A stretch of 10,400 bases of DNA from Caldifarciminota bacterium (GCA_026986655.1 JALSOD010000180.1:1-10400), one strand, 5' to 3'; positions 1 through 6,506 are shown, counted from the stretch's first letter. Notes: generated from the letters alone by a model not told the origin. Program-made: numbers and translations.

Positions 1-551
1 TAGTCTATATCAATGGAGGCGGGAGATTTCCTGTTCTTAATGGTAGGGAAACCTTTACTCTTGTTAATGCACAGGGAGACACAATTGATGGTCCTACGTA
101 CACTTTCCAGCGTGGATACGACTACCAAAGGACTGATTTTTCAAGCAATGGGAGTAACTCATCAAGCTGGAATATTCTTGATTGGCATGAAGCAAATCCG
201 GGTACAGTTTTATCCCAGGGAGGTAGTTTCATAGGTATTTCAGAGATAGCTGATGCCGATACAAGTGGTGGCTACATTTATGAGTTCATTGAGATTTTTT
301 ATGGCAATAGATCAGTTAGTATTTCTGAATCCCCTAAATCCGCTTCTTTCCCAGGGATTAAGTCTAACATATTAAGGAAGACTCTGTTGATGCGGTATCC
401 CGTAAAGGATGTAAAAATTTATAACATCTACGGTCGAGAAGTTCTGAGATTTACAGGCTATGGTCGAACTTTTGACGTATCCGGGCTACCTGATGGTGTA
501 TACCTGATGATGATCGATGGTAAAAAACCAATAAAATTCATCAAATATTGA
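1..551 (+). CDS. C-terminal part of a secreted protein: lamin-tail-like domain plus T9SS-like sorting domain (5' end outside window)
   Basis: An open frame enters from the left edge (first full codon at 3) and ends at TGA 549-551, giving 182 visible residues. Residues about 1-67 look like the end of a lamin-tail domain: a TFTLVNAQGDTIDG strand pair, a Ser/Asn-rich turn, then a Trp and an ANPG motif, as in the usual 'W...atPG' ending. Residues about 130-182 resemble the Por/type IX secretion C-terminal domain, with VKIYNIYGREVL, then FDVSGLPDGVYL, then a basic end (KKPIKFIKY). In that family this part is a signal for export through the outer membrane and for surface attachment or release. The catalytic or binding part would lie upstream and cannot be seen. 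The region between the domains (about 68-129) is unassigned. The frame is clear; the domain names rest on motif resemblance. No convincing U-tailed terminator follows before prs. Confidence 0.72.
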   Translation, partial: VYINGGGRFPVLNGRETFTLVNAQGDTIDGPTYTFQRGYDYQRTDFSSNGSNSSSWNILDWHEANPGTVLSQGGSFIGISEIADADTSGGYIYEFIEIFYGNRSVSISESPKSASFPGIKSNILRKTLLMRYPVKDVKIYNIYGREVLRFTGYGRTFDVSGLPDGVYLMMIDGKKPIKFIKY

Positions 552-603
552 TTTAACTATCGGTAACAATTAAAATTTAGGCACTTCCACGGAGATTTTT
601 TCC

Positions 604-1542
604 ATGATGCGAGGAGATATTAAGTTATTATCAGGGAACGTTTCAAATTATTTGAAAGAAGAAATCGCGAAGTTTCTCGACATTAGACCCACGGAGCTTG
701 AGGTCTCGCGTTTTAACGACGGCGAGATCAAGGTGCAGATCAAGGAAAACATTCGCGGTCATGACATTTTTATCATCCAATCCACAATACCACCGGCCGA
801 TAATTTGATGGAGCTTTTACTTCTGATAGATGCAGCAAAAAGGGCTTCAGCAGCGAGAATTACAGCAGTTATTCCGTATTTCGGATATGCGAGACAGGAC
901 AGAAAGGATCAGCCAAGAGTACCTATTTCAGCAAAGCTCGTAGCAAATTTAATTGAAAGAGCCGGAGCCAACAGGGTCTTAACCATTGATTTACATTCAG
1001 AGCAGATACAAGGTTTTTTTGATGTCCCGGTTGACAATATTTTTCCCACACCTGTTTTCAGGAGATACATAACCCAGCTGTCTTCAGAAACTCACATTGT
1101 GGTATCTCCTGACGTAGGAGGTGTTAAAAGGGCAAGGGCTATTGCGAAGAAACTTGGGAATCTACCCCTTGCTTTGATTGATAAGAGGAGACCGGCGCCA
1201 AACGTTGCCGAGGTGGTTCACATCATCGGTGACGTAAAAGGCAAGAGGGTCGTCCTTGTTGACGACATTATTGACACAGGGAACACACTTGCAAAAGCGG
1301 CTGTGGCGCTTAAAGATAAAGGAGCCATAGATATCTGTGCTATTGCAACTCATGGAGTTTTTTCAAAGGGGGCAAAAGAAATAATTGATAATAGCCCCAT
1401 TGAGAGAGTTTGGGTCACAAATACTTTACCGAGAAGGGATAACTGGCCAGAAAAAACAGTATCCCTATCTATCGGCGAATTACTTGCTGATGTTATTTTG
1501 AGAATCCATGAGGAAAGATCTGTAAGCCAAGTATTCATCTAA
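604..1542 (+). CDS. prs: Ribose-phosphate pyrophosphokinase (PRPP synthetase)
   Basis: Makes PRPP and AMP from ribose 5-phosphate and ATP in the cytoplasm, feeding purine, pyrimidine, NAD, histidine and tryptophan synthesis. The 312 residues match the class I family length. Visible motifs, in order: RFNDGE (36-41), YFGYARQDR (92-100), DLHSEQIQGFF (129-139) with the ATP/metal-site His131, SPDVGG (168-173), the flexible catalytic loop DKRRP (193-197), and the PRPP-binding loop VVLVDDIIDTGNT (216-228). All key residues are present. ATG 604 and ATG 607 are both possible; GGAG at 591-594 lies 9 bases before the first and 12 before the second, so 604 is slightly favoured. It is the first gene of prs-rplY-pth, an order common in bacteria. 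No clear promoter is visible in the 52-base gap upstream. Confidence 0.97.
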   Translation: MMRGDIKLLSGNVSNYLKEEIAKFLDIRPTELEVSRFNDGEIKVQIKENIRGHDIFIIQSTIPPADNLMELLLLIDAAKRASAARITAVIPYFGYARQDRKDQPRVPISAKLVANLIERAGANRVLTIDLHSEQIQGFFDVPVDNIFPTPVFRRYITQLSSETHIVVSPDVGGVKRARAIAKKLGNLPLALIDKRRPAPNVAEVVHIIGDVKGKRVVLVDDIIDTGNTLAKAAVALKDKGAIDICAIATHGVFSKGAKEIIDNSPIERVWVTNTLPRRDNWPEKTVSLSIGELLADVILRIHEERSVSQVFI

Positions 1543-1560
1543 TAGGGAGGTAGAAGGAAA

Positions 1561-2190
1561 ATGGCAAGAGTATTGAATGTGGAAAAGCGGGAAGAGTTCG
1601 GCACTTCCAAAGTTAAAAAACTGAGACGGAGTGGATATATTCCCGGTGTCATATACGGACACGCTGGTGAAAACTATCCTGTAAAAATTAACATTAAGGA
1701 CTTTGAACACTTCCTCTCAGAGATTCACGGTGAAACGCAGCTTATCACCATAAAGCTCGACGGCGAAGAAAAGCAGGTATTCATCAAAGAGATTCAGAGG
1801 GATCCACTCTATGGTAAACCAATTCACGTTGATTTCCAGATCGCGTATGCTGGAGAAAAGATTGAGCTCACTGTACCGGTCATACTCAAGGGCGAGGCAA
1901 AGGGAGAAAAGCTCGGTGGACTTGTTGAGCAGATTACAAGAGAACTGACGATCTATGTGGTACCCAGTAAGTCCATACCACACATTGAAGTTGATATAAC
2001 TGACCTTGGAATCGGAGATTCTATCCATGTGAAAGATCTCGGTCTCGATCCGGACATCGAGATTTTAGAACCACCAGATACACCGATAGTTACAGTCCTG
2101 GCACCCAAGAAGGGAGTGGTGGAAGAGGAGGCAGCCGAAGAGGAAGTTGGTGAAGAGGCTGCCGCTGAAGAAGAGGAAAAAACGGAGTAA
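1561..2190 (+). CDS. rplY: Large-subunit ribosomal protein bL25, long CTC form
   Basis: Binds 5S rRNA in the central protuberance of the 50S subunit. The 209 residues make it the two-domain CTC type rather than the short (about 95-residue) enterobacterial form. The N-terminal 5S-binding domain (about 1-92) has LRRSGYIPGVIYG (21-33) and IQRDPLYGKPIHVDF (78-92). The C-terminal beta domain (about 100-180) has ELTVPVILKGEAKG (102-115) and VDITDLGIGDSIHVKDL (144-160). The last 23 residues or so are almost only Glu and Ala, an acidic tail seen in many CTC proteins and probably disordered. GGGAGG at 1545-1550 precedes the ATG by 10 bases. It lies 18 bases after prs and its stop touches the pth start, so the two are probably translationally coupled. 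Also called ctc. Confidence 0.96.
   Translation: MARVLNVEKREEFGTSKVKKLRRSGYIPGVIYGHAGENYPVKINIKDFEHFLSEIHGETQLITIKLDGEEKQVFIKEIQRDPLYGKPIHVDFQIAYAGEKIELTVPVILKGEAKGEKLGGLVEQITRELTIYVVPSKSIPHIEVDITDLGIGDSIHVKDLGLDPDIEILEPPDTPIVTVLAPKKGVVEEEAAEEEVGEEAAAEEEEKTE
2184..2187 (+). promoter_or_regulatory. Close-spaced ribosome binding site inside the rplY end, for the TTG start of pth
   Basis: GGAG lies in the last codons of rplY, only 3 bases before TTG 2191. No ATG or GTG offers a better start: the first conserved motif of Pth (GLGNPG) begins at residue 8 of the TTG frame, as in the family. Short spacing plus TTG suggests weak independent initiation, with reinitiation by ribosomes finishing rplY at TAA 2188-2190. 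Confidence 0.55.
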
Positions 2191-2772
2191 TTGGATAAAC
2201 TCTATATTGTTGGACTCGGCAATCCAGGCAGAGAATACGTTTATACGAGGCACAATACAGGGTGGTTGTTCCTGGATTTCTTTGCATATCGAGAGGATAT
2301 AAAATTTGAACCGGGAAAGGGTGACTTTTACTTTGGATATAATGAAAATTACGTACTGGTTAAACCTACGACTTTCATGAACCTGTCTGGAATTGCGGTT
2401 AAACAGATCGTTGATCAGTTTGACATTGATGATTTCAATTCACTCATCATCGTTTTGGATGATGCGGATCTGTCTTTTGGTAAGTTGAGGTTGAAGATGA
2501 AAGGTTCGGCGGGTACGCACAATGGCCTTGCATCGGTTATAATGGAGCTCGGCACGGAGGAGATTCCAAGACTCCGTATAGGAATAGGCAAACCCGTTGG
2601 AGTACCACTGAGGGATTACGTTCTCTCTGAATTTTCTGATGAAGAAATTTACAGGTTGAGAACCGAGACCTTTCCCATTGGATACAGGGGAATAAAAATT
2701 TACAGGGAAGAGTCTCCGCTGAAGGCCATGAATTTTATAAACTCCTGGCAACCAGGAGAGGAAATTGAATAG
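2191..2772 (+). CDS. pth: Peptidyl-tRNA hydrolase (Pth1 type)
   Basis: Cleaves the ester bond of peptidyl-tRNAs dropped by stalled ribosomes, recycling tRNA in the cytoplasm. The 193 residues match the Pth1 family. Visible motifs: GLGNPGREY (9-17) with Asn11, the catalytic His21 in RHNTGW, TTFMNLSG (60-67) with Asn64, Asp90 in LDDADLSFG, and GSAGTHNGL (105-113) with Asn111. These correspond to N10, H20, N68, D93 and N114 of the E. coli enzyme. The usual HDELD motif reads LDDAD here, so the His before the catalytic Asp is a Leu; the Asp itself is kept. The start is TTG directly after the rplY stop, with no gap, which suggests coupling. Promoter-like elements for hppA begin only a few bases after its stop. 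Confidence 0.96.
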   Translation: MDKLYIVGLGNPGREYVYTRHNTGWLFLDFFAYREDIKFEPGKGDFYFGYNENYVLVKPTTFMNLSGIAVKQIVDQFDIDDFNSLIIVLDDADLSFGKLRLKMKGSAGTHNGLASVIMELGTEEIPRLRIGIGKPVGVPLRDYVLSEFSDEEIYRLRTETFPIGYRGIKIYREESPLKAMNFINSWQPGEEIE

Positions 2773-2775
2773 GTA

Positions 2776-2804
2776 TTGAAAATATTCGGCAAAATGTTAT
2801 TAAT
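2776..2804 (+). promoter_or_regulatory. Possible sigma-70-type promoter for hppA
   Basis: In the 65-base pth-hppA gap, TTGAAA at 2776-2781 (5 of 6 to the consensus -35) is followed after 17 bases by ATTAAT at 2799-2804, or after 16 bases by TATTAA at 2798-2803 (each 4 of 6 to the -10). The gap is AT-rich and is the longest inside this gene block before hppA. A second TTGAAA with 17-base spacing occurs ahead of rpsF. Promoter calls by eye in AT-rich DNA are uncertain, and read-through from pth is also possible. Confidence 0.4.
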
Positions 2805-2837
2805 GAAAAAGATTAAAAACAACAGGGAGGTATAGAA

Positions 2838-4898
2838 ATGGGTCCATTCTGGATAGCGGTTGTGGCAAGTGTAATATCAATACTTTTTGCCTTCTATATG
2901 GCAAAGCTTGTCACATCAAAGGATGCTGGCACAGAGACCATGCGCCAGATTATGGGTTACATTCAGGAAGGCGCAATGGCTTTTCTGGGAAGGGAATATA
3001 AGACTATCAGTATTTTTATCATCGTTGTTATCATCCTTCTCATTATCGGTCTCAGTGCCCAGCTTGGATTTGGAATGGCAATCGCCACTGCTATTGCCTA
3101 TCTTGTAGGTGCAAGCCTTTCACTTACAGCCGGTTACTTCGGTATGAAAATAGCCACAAGTTCAAACGCAAGGACTGCCGCCGCGGCCAAGGACAGAGGA
3201 TTTACTGAAGCACTCGCCGTTGCCTTTTACGGTGGAACCGTTATGGGAATGTCTGTCGCAGGTCTTGGCTTGCTCGGACTATCAGTTCTCTACATCGTCT
3301 TTGTCGCAATCTTCAAAACCCATTCTGCCGCTGCTACGGTGCTCGCAGGTTTCTCAATGGGTGCATCAAGTGTCGCCCTGTTCGCAAGAGTTGGTGGAGG
3401 AATATACACGAAGGCCGCTGATGTCGGTGGTGACCTCGTGGGTAAAGTCGAAGCTGGAATACCTGAGGATGACCCTCGTAACCCGGCCGTTATTGCCGAC
3501 AATGTGGGAGACAACGTCGGTGATGTAGCAGGAATGGGAGCTGACCTCTATGAATCCTACGTTGGGTCTATACTCTCCGCTGTTGTTATCGCTGCCGCTT
3601 TAAACAAACCGAGTGGTGTATATTTAGCATTCATACTTGCGGCAATTGGAATCATTGCCTCAATTTTTGGGGTTTACTTCATCAGAGGAGCAAAATCAGA
3701 TCCTCAGGGTGCACTTTTGAAAACGACCGTATTCGCCGGTATTTTCTTTGCTATCGGAGCCTTTATCGCTATTAAATACATCATGGGCGGAATCGTCCTT
3801 TTCTGGGCTGTTCTCTTTGGTCTTGTTTCAGGTATTCTCATTGGATACGTCGCAAAGTACTACTCAACGGGTAAGAGAATCGAAGATATTGCCGAGGCCT
3901 CTGAAACCGGTGTTGCGACAAACATTATCGCAGGTCTTGCAACAGGAATGATGAGTACGGTTGTACCCCTCATCGCAATCGCCATATCCATTTATGTTGC
4001 ATTCTATGTTGGGAATGCGGCTGGACTTTCAGGTTTCTACGGTGTGGCTCTTGCCGGAATTGGAATGCTTTCAATCACAGGAATTACGGTCTCGGTTGAC
4101 GCTTACGGACCTGTCGCAGATAATGCGGGTGGAATCGCTGAAATGGCCCATCTGCCAGAGTCAGTCAGGGCCATCACAGATGAGCTTGATGCAGCCGGAA
4201 ACACAACCGCAGCTATCGGGAAAGGATTCGCCATTGGCTCTGCTGCTCTTACAGCTCTCGCTCTCTTTGCAGCATTCTCACAGAATGCCCAGCACGTTCT
4301 CCACATCTCGAGGTTCGTACTTGACATCCTTGATGCCCGTGTAATTACAGGAATCTTCATTGGTGCAGTTATCCCATTCTACTTTTCAGCAGCTGTTATG
4401 AAAGCTGTTGGAAGAACCGCCCAGTATGTGGTTGAAGAGGTTCGCCGTCAGTGGAAAGAGATTCCGGGACTCCTTGAAGGAAAAGAGGGAGTCAAGGCTG
4501 ATTACGCAAGGATCGTTGATATTACAACCGGTGGCGCTCTGAAGGAAATGATCGTACCAGGCGTTGTTGCATTCTTCACTCCACTAATAGTTGGATTCAT
4601 CCTCGGACTCGAATCACTCGGTGGTTTCCTTGCTGGCTCACTTGCCGTAGGTGTACCCCTCGCAATTTTCATGGCAAATGCTGGTGCTGCATGGGATAAC
4701 GCAAAGAAATGGATTGAAGCTGGAAATAGAGGAGGAAAGGGTTCAAATGCACATAAGGCCTCGGTAGAAGGAGACACCGTGGGTGATCCGTTCAAGGATA
4801 CAGCTGGTCCATCACTCAACATCTTGCTCAAGCTGATGGCAATAGTGTCACTGGTCTTTGCACCGTTTATTGTTTGGTTAAGAGGAATAGTATTTTAG
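2838..4898 (+). CDS. hppA: Membrane-bound ion-pumping pyrophosphatase, K+-dependent, probably Na+-type
   Basis: Couples pyrophosphate hydrolysis to pumping of Na+ and/or H+ out of the cytoplasm. The 686 residues are mostly hydrophobic, as expected for the 16-helix family; helices are plain at about 5-24, 56-75, 78-100 and 120-158. The cytoplasmic catalytic motifs are intact: DVGGDLVGKVEAGIPEDDPRNP (196-216; Asp-rich Mg-PPi site), DNVGDNVGD (221-229), DAYGPVADNAGG (421-432), NAGAAWDNAKKWIE (614-627) and HKASVEGDTVGDPFKDTAGP (639-658). GNTTAAIGKG (454-463) has Ala458 where K+-independent enzymes have Lys, so this is the K+-dependent subfamily. Glu239 in DLYESY stands at the place of the Na+-type Glu (E246 in Thermotoga maritima) rather than the shifted plant H+-type position. 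Na+ pumping or Na+/H+ co-pumping is therefore inferred; sequence alone does not settle the ion. GGGAGG at 2825-2830 lies 7 bases before the ATG. A strong GC hairpin follows the stop. Confidence 0.97.
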   Translation: MGPFWIAVVASVISILFAFYMAKLVTSKDAGTETMRQIMGYIQEGAMAFLGREYKTISIFIIVVIILLIIGLSAQLGFGMAIATAIAYLVGASLSLTAGYFGMKIATSSNARTAAAAKDRGFTEALAVAFYGGTVMGMSVAGLGLLGLSVLYIVFVAIFKTHSAAATVLAGFSMGASSVALFARVGGGIYTKAADVGGDLVGKVEAGIPEDDPRNPAVIADNVGDNVGDVAGMGADLYESYVGSILSAVVIAAALNKPSGVYLAFILAAIGIIASIFGVYFIRGAKSDPQGALLKTTVFAGIFFAIGAFIAIKYIMGGIVLFWAVLFGLVSGILIGYVAKYYSTGKRIEDIAEASETGVATNIIAGLATGMMSTVVPLIAIAISIYVAFYVGNAAGLSGFYGVALAGIGMLSITGITVSVDAYGPVADNAGGIAEMAHLPESVRAITDELDAAGNTTAAIGKGFAIGSAALTALALFAAFSQNAQHVLHISRFVLDILDARVITGIFIGAVIPFYFSAAVMKAVGRTAQYVVEEVRRQWKEIPGLLEGKEGVKADYARIVDITTGGALKEMIVPGVVAFFTPLIVGFILGLESLGGFLAGSLAVGVPLAIFMANAGAAWDNAKKWIEAGNRGGKGSNAHKASVEGDTVGDPFKDTAGPSLNILLKLMAIVSLVFAPFIVWLRGIVF

Positions 4899-4910
4899 GA
4901 TGGGAAAGTG

Positions 4911-4937
4911 GGGGCGGCGGCCTGCGGCCGCCGCCCC
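4911..4937 (+). terminator. Perfect 12-bp all-GC hairpin after hppA, probable terminator
   Basis: GGGGCGGCGGCC (4911-4922), a TGC loop (4923-4925), then the exact complement GGCCGCCGCCCC (4926-4937), 12 bases after the hppA stop. The stem is made only of G and C, in sharp contrast to the surrounding AT-rich DNA. It is followed by ATTTAAACTT rather than a long T run, so it is an imperfect intrinsic terminator. It could instead protect the hppA mRNA 3' end or stop transcription together with Rho. Being symmetric, it would fold on either strand. Confidence 0.65.
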
Positions 4938-4945
4938 ATTTAAAC

Positions 4946-4974
4946 TTGAAATTTATCTACACTTAAAATAATAT
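4946..4974 (+). promoter_or_regulatory. Possible sigma-70-type promoter of the rpsF-pnp operon
   Basis: Directly after the GC hairpin, TTGAAA (4946-4951) and TAATAT (4969-4974) are 17 bases apart. TAAAAT at 4964-4969 is a better -10 match but leaves only 12 bases of spacing. The position between a terminator-like stem and the first ribosomal protein gene fits a new transcription start near 4981, leaving a leader of roughly 85 bases. The call is by eye only. Confidence 0.4.
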
Positions 4975-5001
4975 TAGAACCTGCTTTTTGATAGATCAGA
5001 A

Positions 5002-5050
5002 GACGCCTCTCATTGATGAAGGCGTCCCTGATTTAAACTAAATAATCAGG
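5002..5050 (+). promoter_or_regulatory. Two adjacent hairpins in the rpsF leader, candidate cis-regulatory RNA
   Basis: Hairpin 1: GACGCCT (5002-5008) pairs exactly with AGGCGTC (5020-5026) across an 11-base loop. Hairpin 2 begins at the next base: CCTGATT (5027-5033) pairs exactly with AATCAGG (5044-5050) across a 10-base loop, ending 3 bases before the rpsF Shine-Dalgarno (AAAGGAGGT, 5054-5062). This is where several bacteria carry the S6:S18-binding leader through which the S6-S18 complex represses its own operon. I do not see the conserved CCG bulge of that motif, so it may be a divergent form, an unrelated leader, or (hairpin 1) an attenuator. Confidence 0.45.
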
Positions 5051-5065
5051 TCCAAAGGAGGTAAA

Positions 5066-5365
5066 ATGAAAAGAAGAATGTACGAAATGATGGTCATAAT
5101 TGACCCGGATATACCAGATGAGGAGATCGGTAACACCATCAACACCCTAAAAAACATAATTGAGGAAAATGGTGGTGAACTTGAGAAAATCGATGAATGG
5201 GGTAAAAGACAACTCGCCTACCCAATAAAAAAGAAAAATGAGGGCTATTACGCCGTATATTACTTCACCGGCGAGCCCTCCCTACCAGATGCCCTTCGTA
5301 AAGAATTCAAATTTAACAACAACATTATGAGGGGCATGATCATAAAGCGGGGTGATGTTAAATAA
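5066..5365 (+). CDS. rpsF: Small-subunit ribosomal protein bS6
   Basis: Sits on the platform of the 30S subunit as a heterodimer with S18. The 99 residues are the usual length. It begins MYEMMVIIDPDIPDEE (5-20), the standard first strand, and has GGELEKIDEWGKRQLAYPIKK (about 36-56), the family signature, then YYAVYYFTG (61-69) and NNNIMRGMIIKR (84-95). AAAGGAGGT at 5054-5062 is a near-perfect Shine-Dalgarno 3 bases before the ATG. The stop overlaps the ssb start by one base (TAATG). It is the first gene of rpsF-ssb-rpsR-rplI, a conserved order, and its partner S18 is encoded two genes on. The structured leader suggests feedback control. Confidence 0.97.
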   Translation: MKRRMYEMMVIIDPDIPDEEIGNTINTLKNIIEENGGELEKIDEWGKRQLAYPIKKKNEGYYAVYYFTGEPSLPDALRKEFKFNNNIMRGMIIKRGDVK

Positions 5366-5793
5366 TGGCTGATATAAAAGTCCCAAGTATCAATCTTGTA
5401 ATCCTATCGGGGCGTCTAACAGCCCCACCAGAGCTAAGATATACACCGAGCGGTAGGGCCGTCTGCAAATTCGGACTCGCCGTCTCGAGAAACTTCAAAA
5501 ACCAGGCTGGTGAATGGCAGGAAGACACTCTGTTCATCAATGTGACCACCTGGGGCCAACTTGCAGAAAGAGTGAACGATAAATTGACAAAAGGAAGCCC
5601 AGTGGTAGTTGAGGGGAGATTACAGTCGAGAACATGGGAAGATAGTATGGGAAACAAGAGAAAGACTATCGAGGTTATAGCAAGATCAGTACAGATGTTA
5701 GAAAAATTGGGGGCAACAGAAGAAACTTACGAGCCAATCGTGGATGAGGTTCCGCCAGAGACCTCACCCAACGAAGATGATTTACCCTTTTAA
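5365..5793 (+). CDS. ssb: Single-stranded DNA-binding protein
   Basis: Coats single-stranded DNA as a tetramer in replication, repair and recombination. The OB-fold spans about residues 6-113: NLVILSGRLTAPPELRYTPSG (10-30), VCKFGLAVSRNF (33-44), DTLFINVTTWGQLAE (54-68), KGSPVVVEGRLQSRTWED (76-93) and the closing strand TIEVIARSVQML (101-112). The last residues, DDLPF (138-142), form the acidic tip that recruits partner proteins. The linker between them is short (about 25 residues) and not rich in Gly/Gln, so the whole protein is only 142 residues. The ATG overlaps the rpsF stop by one base; GGTGA at 5351-5355 may serve as ribosome site, and coupling to rpsF is likely. Its place between S6 and S18 is typical of bacteria. 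Confidence 0.97.
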   Translation: MADIKVPSINLVILSGRLTAPPELRYTPSGRAVCKFGLAVSRNFKNQAGEWQEDTLFINVTTWGQLAERVNDKLTKGSPVVVEGRLQSRTWEDSMGNKRKTIEVIARSVQMLEKLGATEETYEPIVDEVPPETSPNEDDLPF

Positions 5794-5801
5794 AGGAGGT
5801 G
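5793..5801 (+). promoter_or_regulatory. Strong Shine-Dalgarno that fixes the rpsR start
   Basis: AAGGAGGTG begins in the last base of the ssb stop codon and lies 6 bases before ATG 5808. The in-frame GTG at 5799 falls inside this site and cannot be the start; ATG 5808 also gives the usual S18 beginning. Confidence 0.85.
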
Positions 5802-5807
5802 CAAATA

Positions 5808-6038
5808 ATGGCCAAAAACAAAATTAGAAAAAATTCTTGTGAGTTTTGTCGAGAAGGAATTAAAGAGATCGATTACAAGGATGTTGAAAGATTGAGGAAA
5901 TACCTGACAGCGAGAGGAAAAATTCTCTCCCGCAGGACAACGGGAACGTGCGCTTATCACCAGAGACAGCTTTCACGTGCCATAAAGAGGGCAAGGATTA
6001 TGGCACTCCTCCCATTTGTTGAAGCCTACTACATCTAA
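5808..6038 (+). CDS. rpsR: Small-subunit ribosomal protein bS18, zinc-binding (C+) form
   Basis: Partners S6 on the 30S platform. The 76 residues include DYKDVERLRKYLTARGKILSRRTTG-type core (22-46) and KRARIMALLPF (60-70), both diagnostic. Cys11 and Cys14 (CEFC) with Cys48 and His51 (CAYH) form a C-X2-C / C-X2-H set, as in zinc-ribbon S18 proteins. Many bacteria carry a second, cysteine-free copy used when zinc is short; none is in this window. The start at 5808 is chosen for the strong Shine-Dalgarno just before it. It lies 14 bases after ssb and 13 before rplI. Confidence 0.97.
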   Translation: MAKNKIRKNSCEFCREGIKEIDYKDVERLRKYLTARGKILSRRTTGTCAYHQRQLSRAIKRARIMALLPFVEAYYI

Positions 6039-6051
6039 ACGGAGTGAAAAG

Positions 6052-6495
6052 ATGAAAGTAATCTTAAAAGAAGATATCGAGAGAGTCGGGAAAAGAGGGG
6101 AAATTGTTAATGTATCTGATGGATATGCCAGAAATTATCTAATTCCAAAGAAACTGGCTGTTCCGGCAACCCCGTCCAATCTCAAAGCGTTCCAGAACGA
6201 GGAAAAGCTGCGTAAGATGAAAGCTGATCGAGAAAAAACCAAGGCGGAAAAACTCGCAAATAAGATCAAGAATATTTCTATCACAATTGCGGTAAAAACG
6301 GGGGAAGATGATAAACTCTTTGGTGCGGTTAGCTCTGTAGATATTCTCTCGGCACTGAAGGAGAAAGGCATCGAACTGCAGAAAGGCATGATCCGTATGG
6401 AAGAGTCCATAAGGTCACTCGGGACACATTACGTTCCCATCAAACTTCATCCTGAGGTCGAAGCAAAACTAAAGGTTGAAGTCGTTAAAAAATAG
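6052..6495 (+). CDS. rplI: Large-subunit ribosomal protein bL9
   Basis: Binds 23S rRNA near the L1 stalk and reaches away from the 50S surface; it helps to hold the reading frame. The 147 residues are the usual length. The N-terminal domain (1-about 40) has VILKEDIERVGKRGEIVNV (3-21) and the signature GYARNYLIPKKLAV (24-37). A long charged helix follows (about 41-75), then the C-terminal domain with DDKLFGAVSSVDI (86-98) and RSLGTHYVPIKLHPEVEAKL (121-140). ATG 6052 is chosen over an upstream in-frame ATG at 6016, because that one lies inside rpsR and adds 12 non-family residues; GGAG at 6041-6044 lies 7 bases before 6052. rpsO follows after 11 bases. Confidence 0.97.
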   Translation: MKVILKEDIERVGKRGEIVNVSDGYARNYLIPKKLAVPATPSNLKAFQNEEKLRKMKADREKTKAEKLANKIKNISITIAVKTGEDDKLFGAVSSVDILSALKEKGIELQKGMIRMEESIRSLGTHYVPIKLHPEVEAKLKVEVVKK

Positions 6496-6506
6496 GAGGT
6501 TTTAGC

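Noticed and set aside
13..234. Separate 73-codon gene
   Set aside because: It lies in another frame of the secreted-protein fragment, whose own frame is open to the edge and carries domain motifs.
580..1609. Ten-base word GGCACTTCCA before prs (580-589) and inside rplY (1600-1609)
   Set aside because: One copy is coding, and matches of ten bases between two places are expected by chance in a window of this size.
3220..4344. Several open frames on both strands inside hppA
   Set aside because: They are shadows of a gene with strong codon bias; none shows a recognisable motif or ribosome site, and the hppA frame is complete.
5799..5807. GTG start for rpsR, three codons upstream
   Set aside because: The GTG is part of the Shine-Dalgarno AAGGAGGTG itself; ATG 5808 has ideal spacing and gives the normal S18 start.
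6016..6051. Upstream start for rplI
   Set aside because: It lies within rpsR and adds 12 residues not found in L9; ATG 6052 has a ribosome site at the right distance.
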